Program-made: the position numbers and the translations under genes | Part shown: positions 20,591 to 28,819 of the stretch, piece by piece | Layout of the letters: each line of letters starts with the position of its first letter | Numbering within the stretch: position 1 is the stretch's first letter | The notes under the pieces: model-generated | Database searches by the model: none | What the model was told of the DNA's origin: nothing | Seen by the model: only the letters and a program-made list of their open reading frames with translations | Assembly: GCA_020247395.1 (NCBI GenBank) | Contig: JADCJC010000030.1 | Location: 38,207-102,206, forward strand | Direction: 5' to 3' | Length of the DNA: 64,000 bases | From: Rhodocyclaceae bacterium | Lineage (GTDB): Bacteria > Pseudomonadota > Gammaproteobacteria > Burkholderiales > Usitatibacteraceae

Positions 20591-21709
20591 CTAACGGGCG
20601 CTCAGTAAGTTACCAGTGCGAAACGGCACCTTGCCGGCGATCTTGCACAGTCGCATCCCAGTATGCGCAAACCGACTGTTGCTGCGCGCATACAAGACCC
20701 CATCGGTTGTCGCCTTCAACGCTGTCGTGTGTCCTGTGATCGGATCAATCACATTCGCCACCAAGTCGCCCGTATGAATCATGTCGCCCAACTCGCGCTG
20801 ATAGTCGACCACGCCGGAGACGGGCGACTCAACCGCCTCTGAGCCCGCCAGCGGTGTTGCATCATGCAACAACGGCGGGGCTAGTGGTGCCGAGCCGCGA
20901 ATAAATCCCTGTTCGGTCAGGTAGGAGATGATGGCACCTGCATCCTGCTCCGCCAGCGCCTTCGAGACGTCGGCTTCTCCACGCAGTTCAACGGTCACCG
21001 ATACACAAGCCAACGGGATCGGAACAGCGGGGAAACGCTCGCGCAGCATCCACCAGGTTCTTGAACACGCTTCGTCGAACGGGTGGTCGCCGGAAACCGT
21101 TTCCAGCAGCGTCGCTGCGGCACCGAGGTAGCGCGCGAGCGGCTCGACACGCTCCCACAAAGGGCTGCCCGCATACAGATGCATTAATGCCTCGCTATCA
21201 CAGTGCAGATCGAGTACCACATCAGCATCCGCGGCAAGCGCAAACAGTGTCTGGCGCAGGCTCGCCATCTCGGTCTTCACAGGCAGCGCCCGAATGGCAT
21301 CGATCAAAGCGGCGCGAATCAAGTTCACGTTAGCAGTCTCGTCCGGTCCGAGCTTCGTTTCCACCTTCTTCGCGACAACGTCCACCACATCGGGATAGTG
21401 ACGATTAAAGTTCTCCGCATTCAGAAGTTCGAAACGTCCGATATGTGCATGATCGATCCACTGCGAAAGACCGATCGGATTGGCGACCGGCACCAATACA
21501 ACCTCGGTTTCAAGCGACTTGCACTCCTCGAGCTCCGCAAGCAAGCACTTGAGATGGTGCGCTACCAACAAGCCCGGCACCTCATCGGCATGTAATGCCG
21601 CTTGAATGTAAATCTTGCGATTGCGGTTGGTTGGCCCGAAGTGGAAGCTGACAATTTCACGCGATGTGCCGATGACCGGTGACAAAAGAGGGTGCTTATG
21701 AATTTGCAT
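20591..21709 (-). CDS. aotO: CphZ/AotO zinc peptidase (beta-Asp-Arg dipeptide hydrolase)
   Basis: The 372-residue protein belongs to the succinylglutamate desuccinylase/aspartoacylase group of M14-type zinc hydrolases. Zinc ligands are H40 and E43 (LHADEVPG) and H169 (LDLHCD); the catalytic Glu is probably E240 (TVELRGEA). NFNRHYPDV (101-109) is a substrate-loop motif. AotO of Pseudomonas has been shown to split beta-Asp-Arg dipeptides made from cyanophycin (CphZ activity). Here the gene lies in the aot operon, two genes away from transporter ends and near a secreted cyanophycinase, which supports that role. ATG 21709 is used; the longer frame adds 45 unrelated residues. Confidence 0.85.
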   Translation of the reverse strand: MQIHKHPLLSPVIGTSREIVSFHFGPTNRNRKIYIQAALHADEVPGLLVAHHLKCLLAELEECKSLETEVVLVPVANPIGLSQWIDHAHIGRFELLNAENFNRHYPDVVDVVAKKVETKLGPDETANVNLIRAALIDAIRALPVKTEMASLRQTLFALAADADVVLDLHCDSEALMHLYAGSPLWERVEPLARYLGAAATLLETVSGDHPFDEACSRTWWMLRERFPAVPIPLACVSVTVELRGEADVSKALAEQDAGAIISYLTEQGFIRGSAPLAPPLLHDATPLAGSEAVESPVSGVVDYQRELGDMIHTGDLVANVIDPITGHTTALKATTDGVLYARSNSRFAHTGMRLCKIAGKVPFRTGNLLSAR

Positions 21710-21737
21710 AGTTTTATCGTAGAGAACGTGATGATTG

Positions 21738-22475
21738 CTAGATTCGTGGCGCGGTAGCCAACACCACGCCTCTGACATCGGAGGAGTTCTTGCGCGGTGC
21801 GAGATGCTGCAACCAGCGACCCTCGGCAAAATGAAACAAGCCAACCAGCGAAAAAGTGAGCAGCATGTAACACGCCCCGGCCGTCAAAAACGCCTCAAAC
21901 GGCAGGTAGGTACGTGAATTCATCTCCCGTGCGGCACCGGTCAAGTCCATCACGGTCACCACACTCGCAAGTGCTGTGCCGTGCAACATCATGATGACCT
22001 CATTGGAATACGCTGGCAACGCCCGACGCACTGCGGAAGGCAGCAAAATGCGCGTCAGCACCTGGAGCTTGCTCATCCCGAGGCTGTTGGCCGCCTCGAC
22101 CTCGCCGTAGGGAACGGCACGCATGGCACCAGCAACGATTTCCGCCGTGTACGCCGCTGTATTCAGCGTGAACGCCAGCACTGCGCAAAACCAGGCCGAG
22201 GACAACAGCGGCCAGAGTACACTCAGCCGCACCCATTCGAACTGCGCCACACCGTAGTAGATGAGAAACAATTGCACCAGCATCGGTGTCCCGCGAATCA
22301 CATAGGTATACATCCAGACTGGCCGGGAAATCCACACGTTGCCGCTCGCCCGCGCGATTCCCAGCGGCATAGCAAGCAACAAGCCCGCCACCAGTGAGAC
22401 AGCGAGCAGTTGCAGTGTGGTGCCGATGCCGGTTGCATACATCGGCAGGGATTCAATGATGGCGTCGAAGTTCAT
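21738..22475 (-). CDS. aotM: Arginine-type ABC transporter permease (AotM/HisM)
   Basis: The 245-residue inner-membrane permease has about five helices and the HisMQ-type coupling segment EVEAANSLGMSKLQVLTRILLPSAVRRALPAYSNEVIMMLHGTALASVV. It would form a heterodimeric channel with AotQ. The ATG at 22475 lies one base after the aotQ stop, a spacing that signals coupled translation; the longer frame adds eight residues inside aotQ. It is followed 28 bases later by aotO. Whether it carries free arginine or Asp-Arg dipeptides cannot be told from sequence. Confidence 0.93.
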   Translation of the reverse strand: MNFDAIIESLPMYATGIGTTLQLLAVSLVAGLLLAMPLGIARASGNVWISRPVWMYTYVIRGTPMLVQLFLIYYGVAQFEWVRLSVLWPLLSSAWFCAVLAFTLNTAAYTAEIVAGAMRAVPYGEVEAANSLGMSKLQVLTRILLPSAVRRALPAYSNEVIMMLHGTALASVVTVMDLTGAAREMNSRTYLPFEAFLTAGACYMLLTFSLVGLFHFAEGRWLQHLAPRKNSSDVRGVVLATAPRI

Positions 22476-22476
22476 C

Positions 22477-23163
22477 TCACGCAGCCCGGCGCAAACCAAC
22501 GGTGACGCGCTTTTCCAACGCGCCTAATGCGAGTAACGAAATTGATGTGATGGCCAGATAGATTGCGGCGGCAGCAAGATAAAATGTAAATGGCTCTCGC
22601 GTCGCTCCGGCCGCCAATCCGGCGCTATGCATCATGTCAGTCAAACCAATAACGGAAACGATTGCTGTCGATTTCACCAGCACCAGCCAGTTGTTGGTGA
22701 AGCCGGGAATGGCAAGACGTACCATCTGCGGAAACGTGATTCGCAAGAACACGCGCATGGGCGACATGCCAAACGCCAGCCCTGCCTCGCGTTGGCCTGC
22801 GGGGATTGCCATCAACGCTCCACGGAAAGTTTCGGTCAGATAGGCACCGAAGATGAATCCGATGGTCGCCACACCGGCGACGAACGGATTAATATCGACA
22901 TAGCCTTCATAACCAAGCGCGGCAGCGGCGGCGTTGATGCCAATCTGGCCGCCGAAAAAGATCAGCAGCATGAGCACTAGGTCGGGTACACCCCGCACCA
23001 CCGTAGTGTAGGTTGAGGCCAGCCAACGAATAACAGGGACGCGCGACAACTTTGCGGCGGCTCCCACCAATCCCAGCAAGACGGCGATCACCAACGACGC
23101 CCCCGCTACGCCAAGCGTCGTCAACGTGCCATCCAGCAGTGTGGGGAGAAACCCGTGCAACAT
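22477..23163 (-). CDS. aotQ: Arginine-type ABC transporter permease (AotQ/HisQ)
   Basis: The 228-residue permease has the HisQ-type first helix (LLDGTLTTLGVAGASLVIAVLLGLVGAAAK) and the coupling motif GQREAGLAFGMSPMRVFLRITFPQMVRLAIPGFTNNWLVLVKSTAIVSVIGLTD. It pairs with AotM. It starts six bases after the aotJ stop and ends one base before the aotM start, so the transporter genes are tightly packed. The YEGYVDINPFVAG segment in the periplasmic loop is typical of AotQ/HisQ. Confidence 0.93.
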   Translation of the reverse strand: MLHGFLPTLLDGTLTTLGVAGASLVIAVLLGLVGAAAKLSRVPVIRWLASTYTTVVRGVPDLVLMLLIFFGGQIGINAAAAALGYEGYVDINPFVAGVATIGFIFGAYLTETFRGALMAIPAGQREAGLAFGMSPMRVFLRITFPQMVRLAIPGFTNNWLVLVKSTAIVSVIGLTDMMHSAGLAAGATREPFTFYLAAAAIYLAITSISLLALGALEKRVTVGLRRAA

Positions 23164-23169
23164 GCGACG

Positions 23170-24003
23170 TTATTTCTTCGCCGCCGCGTTAGTGACCGCA
23201 GCAGCCGCAGTCGCTGCCGCAGCGCCGTAAACATCAAAATCGAAGTACACGTCTTGAATCTTTTTGTATATGCCGTTGGCACGAATCGCGGCGATCGCCT
23301 TGTTAAAGTCTTCGCGCAGCGAATTGTCACCCTTCCGAAGTGCGATTCCGGCACCGTAGCCAAAGTACTTGGGATCATCGTATACAGGGCCAACAAAGTG
23401 AAAATTCTTCCCCTGCGGAGTTTTCAGAAATCCCACCTGCGCTGCAATCATATCGAGCACCGCCGCATCAACGCGGCCTGATGCGAGGTCAAGAAACACC
23501 TCGTCTTGTTTAGTGTATCGAACGATATCCGCGCTCTTAAAGTTTTCGCCAACAAATCGGTCATGGATAGTCGAGCGCTGCACACCTACCCGTTTGCCCT
23601 TCAATCCCGCGGCAGTGGCTTCGAGCGTGGAACCTTGTTTTACGACAAATCGCGCGGGCGTTTTATAGTATTTGTCCGTGAATTCCACCGCCTTTTTACG
23701 CTCATCGGTAATCGACATCGAGGCGACCACGGCGTCAATCTTGCGACTATTTAACGCAGGGATCATACCGTCGAAGGCTAATTGCACGAATACACACTCC
23801 ACCTTCATCTGCGCACACAGCGCGTTGGCGATATCGATGTCAAAACCCTTTAGCTGACCACCTTTGTCGATTTCGCTGAATGGCGGATACGCGCCCTCAA
23901 CACCGAGCCGCACTTTCTTTGCTTGCGCATTCGCGAAAGCAGCGGGGCCACCGAACAAAACGACAGAAGCGGCGACGATTAGTCCACGCAAGAAAACATT
24001 CAT
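23170..24003 (-). CDS. aotJ: Periplasmic substrate-binding protein of the arginine-type ABC transporter
   Basis: The 277-residue protein has a Sec signal (LIVAASVVLFGGPAAFANAQA) and the family 3 solute-binding fold: VRLGVEGAYPPFSEIDKGGQLKGFDIDIANALC, FDGMIPALNSRKIDAVVASMSITDERKKAVEFTDKYY and a C-terminal lobe. The usual binding residues for an amino-acid backbone (R and D in these motifs) are present. The last 20 residues are an alanine-rich tail (AAAATAAAAVTNAAAKK), which is unusual. Its ATG overlaps the cyanophycinase TGA (ATGA), so both are translated from one message. Ligand could be arginine or beta-Asp-Arg. Confidence 0.93.
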   Translation of the reverse strand: MNVFLRGLIVAASVVLFGGPAAFANAQAKKVRLGVEGAYPPFSEIDKGGQLKGFDIDIANALCAQMKVECVFVQLAFDGMIPALNSRKIDAVVASMSITDERKKAVEFTDKYYKTPARFVVKQGSTLEATAAGLKGKRVGVQRSTIHDRFVGENFKSADIVRYTKQDEVFLDLASGRVDAAVLDMIAAQVGFLKTPQGKNFHFVGPVYDDPKYFGYGAGIALRKGDNSLREDFNKAIAAIRANGIYKKIQDVYFDFDVYGAAAATAAAAVTNAAAKK

Positions 24004-25448
24004 TTCACAGTCTCCAATTTAGGGGCCGCGCCCAGATTTTGCTTGGGCGGCAATGCCAAACCACTATTTTCGCCTGCTTTCTCCGCGCCCGCCTGCAGGA
24101 GGGGAACGTACAACGGATTAGCCATCTGTACCGGCACGATATCTAGCCCCATTTGCACAATGCTGTAGTCCTCCCCCCCCAGCTTGGAGGTGAAATAACC
24201 ACGTGTAGATGCGGTCTTGAACAGGCGGAATTCGAAGCCAAGGTCGTGAGATTCACTCGATGATGGCTTCACACTCGAACCGGCTCGGCCCGCTGTGAAC
24301 GCGATACCGCGCGATTCTGCGGCGGTGCTATCAAGCAATTCACTCATGGCAAACAGGATCGTGTTGTCACCCAGCATATCCGCATAAAAACGCACACGGT
24401 CGTTATAGGGCTTAAAGTCGTCCGACGTGTGGTCGAGCTTTTTCCCCGCAAGCTTGACCGCTGATGGTGAAACGACACCACTGCGAAGATCAACCCGATC
24501 GCCACGATCTAACCAAGTCAGCGTGGCACCCAAAACGCGCAACGGCTTGCTGCCGACTTGGATCGCGCCGCGCAGGTCAACGAGTAACACGCCGCGCCCG
24601 CCAATTGCTTCGACGTCGCCCCCGTGAATAATGGCAGCGCTATTTTCTTCCACCCCTAGGCCCAGCTTGATGTTCTGCTGGGCCATGACGGCAACCATAC
24701 GACCGATGCGGCCGCGCTTCAAAAAATGCTGATCAACAAACATGCCCGGCCCGGCAAAGCCAAGCCCTCGGTCGATTTCGCTACCCCACCTCGCGCCGTG
24801 CTGCATCACCGTCAAAATCGACGGTGGTTCACGGAACATGGTTTCCGACATGATTGCCGCACCTGCGCTCGATCCGGCGACGACACCACCGCGCCTGAAC
24901 AAACGCCAGATCGCCTCAAGCATCGATGTTGGTCTGCCATCGGCGGCATACAGCGCTGCAGTAATTCGCTCTTGCGCCCCGCCTGAAAAATACACGCCAC
25001 TGGCCGCATCGATCTTCGCGATCCACTTGGCATCCTCCACGACGCTGCGGATGTCGAACCCCTTTAACTTGTCCGAGAGCGGGATCATCTCCGCTTTGGC
25101 ACCTTGCTTTTGCAGTGACTCAATCAGGCTCTTTGCCGATTGTTCAGGCTCACCCGAAGCTGTTGGAAACACCGCCCACTTCGCGCCGGGGCCGCCGCTT
25201 AGGCTAACGATTCGGCCCCAAACATCGGCGTTGTCTGACTTGAGCGCGCCACCAATTGCCACTGCGATGCCAGGCTGGGCAACGTTGGCGACGGCAATAC
25301 CGGCTTCGTCAACCGCGGAACTTTCGTTTGCCCACAGCGGCGTCGGCAGGCTACAAACGAGGAACGCCCATGCCACGAGAAACGCCGCGGGTATACGGTG
25401 GTCGGAAGTTAGGGGTTCGCGGTTGGATGACAAGGTTGAAAATTTCAC
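24000..25448 (-). CDS. cphE: Secreted cyanophycinase (CphE-like, peptidase family S51)
   Basis: The 482-residue protein has a long N-terminal signal ending LPTPLWA, then a peptidase S51 fold. FSGGAQERI (about 154-162) and the nucleophile elbow GSSAGAA with S194 match cyanophycinase. These enzymes cut the Asp-Arg polymer cyanophycin to beta-Asp-Arg dipeptides; extracellular forms (CphE) have a signal peptide and a C-terminal extension, as here (about 310-482). The N-terminus is uncertain: GTG 25448 gives a normal signal, and no ATG occurs before the signal. The stop overlaps the aotJ start. Activity is inferred; the nucleophile and Gly-Gly motifs are intact. Confidence 0.85.
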   Translation of the reverse strand: MKFSTLSSNREPLTSDHRIPAAFLVAWAFLVCSLPTPLWANESSAVDEAGIAVANVAQPGIAVAIGGALKSDNADVWGRIVSLSGGPGAKWAVFPTASGEPEQSAKSLIESLQKQGAKAEMIPLSDKLKGFDIRSVVEDAKWIAKIDAASGVYFSGGAQERITAALYAADGRPTSMLEAIWRLFRRGGVVAGSSAGAAIMSETMFREPPSILTVMQHGARWGSEIDRGLGFAGPGMFVDQHFLKRGRIGRMVAVMAQQNIKLGLGVEENSAAIIHGGDVEAIGGRGVLLVDLRGAIQVGSKPLRVLGATLTWLDRGDRVDLRSGVVSPSAVKLAGKKLDHTSDDFKPYNDRVRFYADMLGDNTILFAMSELLDSTAAESRGIAFTAGRAGSSVKPSSSESHDLGFEFRLFKTASTRGYFTSKLGGEDYSIVQMGLDIVPVQMANPLYVPLLQAGAEKAGENSGLALPPKQNLGAAPKLETVK

Positions 25449-25525
25449 AGCAACTCGGTGGGAATTGTGGCGAAACAAGATATTGACACATCGCCGTAAC
25501 CGCCCGTAGGCGCGCGCTGCAGAAA

Positions 25526-25574
25526 ATTGCGCAAGTTGTAACCGATGGTCGCATTGTTGTAAGCATCCCGACCA
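25526..25574. promoter_or_regulatory. Candidate ArgR operator between cyanophycinase and TonB receptor genes
   Basis: GTTGTAA occurs at 25535-25541 and 25556-25562, exactly 21 bases apart. The second copy is part of GGTCGC-N8-AA (25547-25562), close to the known ArgR half-site TGTCGC-N8-AA-N5. TGGTCG (25546-25551) also pairs with CGACCA (25569-25574) as a perfect inverted repeat over 17 bases. The site is 78-126 bases upstream of the cyanophycinase start and shares TGGTCGCATT with the region before aruC. Confidence 0.45.
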
Positions 25575-25855
25575 AACGATCCCCGCGGCTACGGGGTCGG
25601 AACCAGGCAATTAGGTCAGATTCGTGAAAATGACCACAATCCGCTTTCAACTTTGCGACGCCAAGTTGTCAACAAGCGACGGCTACCCCGTCCGGGGCTT
25701 TTTTTCCCCGCGCCGGTGGCTAGACTGCATCGATCAAAAAAGGGGGAAACTCGTCATTAGTCAGGTCAACCAACAATTTCCCAGCTGCCAGCCACTACGC
25801 CTATTTTTCACGAACCCTTGATTAGTCAAACATGCCCACTACGGAGCCCACCCAA
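25575..25855. other. Leader region of the TonB receptor gene with a GC hairpin and T-run
   Basis: No gene lies here. CCCC-GTCC-GGGG (25686-25697) followed by C and seven T (25699-25705) looks like a short intrinsic terminator or attenuator on the plus strand. The stem is only four to five base pairs, so the call is weak. A purine-rich AAAAAAGGGGGAAAC segment follows at 25736-25750. Confidence 0.35.
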
Positions 25856-28654
25856 ATGAAACAAACGCACTTTGTTTTGAAGCCATGCGTCCTAGCGGTC
25901 GCAACGGCCCTCGTGTCGATCCAAGCCATCGCCCAGACGCCGGTCGCTGCACCTGCGCCCGCTGCGCCTGCTGTCAAGGCGGAAAAAATCGAGGTAACTG
26001 GCTCGTCCATAAAGCGTATCGAAGGCGAGAACGCGCTCCCGGTGCAAGTCATCTCGCGCGAAGACATCGACAAAAGTGGTGTCACTACGGCGGCCGAATT
26101 GCTGCAAAAGATCACTGCCAACGTCGGCGGCCTGACTGACGGTGCCAGCATTACCGACCAAGCCGGTGCGCAGCGTGGCTTTAACGGTGCGAATTTGCGC
26201 GGCCTAGGCGTGTCCAGTACGCTGATACTCCTAAATGGCCGTCGCCTCGCCAACTTTGCCTCACCTGGGGACAACTCGGGTGTTGATCTCAACAATATTC
26301 CATCTGGTGCAGTTCAGCGCGTCGAAGTACTGAAGGACGGTGCCTCGGCAATTTACGGTACGGATGCAATGGGCGGAGTGATCAACTTCATCACCCGCAA
26401 AGACTATCAGGGCGTGGACATCAAGATCTACACCGCGAGTACCGAACAGGGCGGCGCGGGCAAAACGACCGTGAGCGCCTCAGGAGGTATTGGCGACCCC
26501 GGTAAGGATGGGTTCAACGTCTTTGGTGCAATCGATGTGCAGAAACTCGACCCACTACGTTCCAGCCAGCGCAAGTTCATTCAAGAGTACGACCTGCCCG
26601 GACGCCTGGCACCACAAACATCTTCCAACCCGTTTCCAGCCAACGTCGATCTCACCGCAGCGCAACTGGCGACATTGAATAACTTTGTACGCGCCAACCC
26701 CACGACCGCGCTGCGTGGCACCAATGCCGATGGCACATGGAATCCGGGCGGCATCAACAGCGGCTCACGTCGTGTCAACTTCGCCCGCACGTCGTGCACT
26801 GGCGGCGCAAACCCCAACTCTGTCCAACCCACCGGACTGGGTGGCCGGGAAGGCTGTAGCTTTAACTACATGGCTGATACCGAGATTTACCCAACATCGG
26901 ACAAACAGAACTTTATCGGCCGCGCCACGTTCCAGCTGGCCCCCACGCACCAGTTGTTTGCTGAATTACTCCTGAGCAAGACCGAGACGGACTACGCCGC
27001 ATCGCCGGCAACATCGGGCAACATCGCCGCCAGCGCCGGCATTACCCTGCCGGCTTCGCTGCAAGCGGTGACTGGTATCACCACTCCGGTCGCCTTCCGC
27101 TTCCGACTCTCGGACGCCGGCGGCCGTACCAGCCGCGTTGAGAGTGAAGCCTCGCGCTTGGTCGTCGGCGCAACTGGCACTGTTGCCGACTGGGACTACG
27201 ACGCCGCGATCAACCGCAGCGTGAACGAGACGACCGACGAAAACATCCGCGGCTGGGTATCGAACACCCGTCTGCGCGCTGGCATTGCCGCAGGTGCCTA
27301 CAACCCGTTCGTGTTACCGACTGCCGCCGGACGGGCATTCATGGACTCAATCCAGCTGAGCGGTGCAGCACGTATCTCCAAAGGCACCACCACCATCATC
27401 GACGGCAAGTTGTCTCGTACGCTGACCCGCCTGGAAGGCGGCGATGTCGTTCTTGCACTCGGTGCCGAGGCGCGACGTGAGGAGACCAGCTTCCGTGCCA
27501 CGGATGTGTTGAAGAGCAACGATGTGGTTGGCGACCGTGCAAGCTCGGGCGCACTGTTGGCAGATACCAGCAACACCCGCAACGTCAAGGGTGCCTATGC
27601 CGAAATCATCGCGCCATTCACCAAACAATGGGAGGCGCAGGTTGCGCTGCGTACTGACCGCTACGACGGCGTCTATTACAAGGCCCTCAACCGCACGACG
27701 TCAAACCTAACGTCCACCAATCCAAAAGTCGGGATCAGCTTTCGTCCCGACAACACACTGCTGTTCCGCGCCTCGTACGGTACAGGCTTCCGCGCGCCGT
27801 CGGTATCCGAGTTGTTCCGTCCGCTACGTTCCGGCGTGACCGCCAGCTTCGTCCGTGACCCAGTGTCGGGCGAGGTGGGTCAACTGCCCATTGATCGCTT
27901 CTCCAACCCAGACCTGCAGCCGGAGAAGTCCAAACAGTTCAGTGTCGGCGTGATCTTTGAACCCTCGCGCAATTGGAGCAGTAGCGTCGACTTCTGGACC
28001 ATCCGCAAGACCGACATCATTTCGGAAATTGGCGAAGAGACTATCTTCAGCAACCCTACCTACTACAATAACCCGACCATCGTTCGCCGCTTCTCAGACG
28101 GATTTGTTGACGTCATCACCGTAAAAAAGGAGAACCGCGGCAAGCTCAATACCGCAGGTCTCGACGTGGCACTGCGCTGGCGCGGTGACAACGGTCCCTT
28201 GGGCCGTTTCGGCGCCGACATCTTGGGCACCGTAGTTACGGAGTACAAGTTCGCAACCGATCCGCGTTCGCCGCTAGTCGACGGCTTGGGCAAGTTCCGC
28301 GACGATAAAGCAGTGCAGCGTTGGCGTCATAAATTGAACTTTGATTGGGACCGCGGTCCGATCGGCTTGACACTTTCCAACACGTATCTTTCCAGCTATC
28401 GCGACCAAAACGTTGACGGCTTGGCGGCACCGGAGTGGAACAATCGCGACGTGAAAGCTTACTCGCTTTGGGACCTGAGCGGCAGCTACCGTTTCTCTAA
28501 GGAACTACGCCTACGCGCCGGCGTATTGAATCTGGCGGATACCGCGCCACCGTTCACTAATCAGTCGCGTTACTTCCAAGTCACGTGGGATTCCACCTAT
28601 GGCGATCCGCGTGGGCGTACCTACTTTGCCTCGCTCGCATATTCATTTAAGTAG
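25856..28654 (+). CDS. TonB-dependent outer-membrane receptor
   Basis: The 932-residue protein has a Sec signal (LKPCVLAVATALVSIQAIAQ), an alanine/proline-rich linker, a TonB-box-like EKIEVTGSSI and a plug domain (NALPVQVISREDIDKSG, LRGLGVSSTLILLNGRRL, VEVLKDGASAIYGTDAMGGVINF). A 22-strand barrel follows, with FRPDNTLLFRASYGTGFRAPSVSELF and a final FASLAYSFK. I chose ATG 25856 because the signal peptide begins there and GGAG is ten bases upstream; ATG 25832 is the alternative. It is divergent from the cyanophycinase operon and may import cyanophycin fragments or other Arg-rich peptides. That substrate is an inference from neighbours. Confidence 0.93.
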   Translation: MKQTHFVLKPCVLAVATALVSIQAIAQTPVAAPAPAAPAVKAEKIEVTGSSIKRIEGENALPVQVISREDIDKSGVTTAAELLQKITANVGGLTDGASITDQAGAQRGFNGANLRGLGVSSTLILLNGRRLANFASPGDNSGVDLNNIPSGAVQRVEVLKDGASAIYGTDAMGGVINFITRKDYQGVDIKIYTASTEQGGAGKTTVSASGGIGDPGKDGFNVFGAIDVQKLDPLRSSQRKFIQEYDLPGRLAPQTSSNPFPANVDLTAAQLATLNNFVRANPTTALRGTNADGTWNPGGINSGSRRVNFARTSCTGGANPNSVQPTGLGGREGCSFNYMADTEIYPTSDKQNFIGRATFQLAPTHQLFAELLLSKTETDYAASPATSGNIAASAGITLPASLQAVTGITTPVAFRFRLSDAGGRTSRVESEASRLVVGATGTVADWDYDAAINRSVNETTDENIRGWVSNTRLRAGIAAGAYNPFVLPTAAGRAFMDSIQLSGAARISKGTTTIIDGKLSRTLTRLEGGDVVLALGAEARREETSFRATDVLKSNDVVGDRASSGALLADTSNTRNVKGAYAEIIAPFTKQWEAQVALRTDRYDGVYYKALNRTTSNLTSTNPKVGISFRPDNTLLFRASYGTGFRAPSVSELFRPLRSGVTASFVRDPVSGEVGQLPIDRFSNPDLQPEKSKQFSVGVIFEPSRNWSSSVDFWTIRKTDIISEIGEETIFSNPTYYNNPTIVRRFSDGFVDVITVKKENRGKLNTAGLDVALRWRGDNGPLGRFGADILGTVVTEYKFATDPRSPLVDGLGKFRDDKAVQRWRHKLNFDWDRGPIGLTLSNTYLSSYRDQNVDGLAAPEWNNRDVKAYSLWDLSGSYRFSKELRLRAGVLNLADTAPPFTNQSRYFQVTWDSTYGDPRGRTYFASLAYSFK

Positions 28655-28719
28655 TCCACATATTGGCAGGTGCCCGTAGAGGTGCCCCCAAAGAAGCTTA
28701 GTCGCCTCTGAGCTGAAAC

Positions 28720-28761
28720 AATTACCCCGCCAGCCGCAAGATTGGCGGGGTAATTTTCTTT
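28720..28761. terminator. Strong bidirectional terminator between convergent genes
   Basis: AATTACCCCGCCA (28720-28732) and TGGCGGGGTAATT (28743-28755) form a perfect 13-bp stem with a 10-base loop. T-rich sequence follows on the plus strand, and A-rich sequence precedes it. It separates the TonB receptor gene from the YeeE/YedE gene on the other strand. Confidence 0.85.
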
Positions 28762-28819
28762 TCACGGCGCGTGCCGTACAGTGTCAAGCGATCCGCAGGT
28801 CGGCCGAAGCACCGGGCAT

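Noticed and set aside
25686..25697. Guanidine (mini-ykkC type) riboswitch in the leader of the TonB receptor gene
   Set aside because: Only one small hairpin is present and its loop is not the ACGR tetraloop pair needed for that class.
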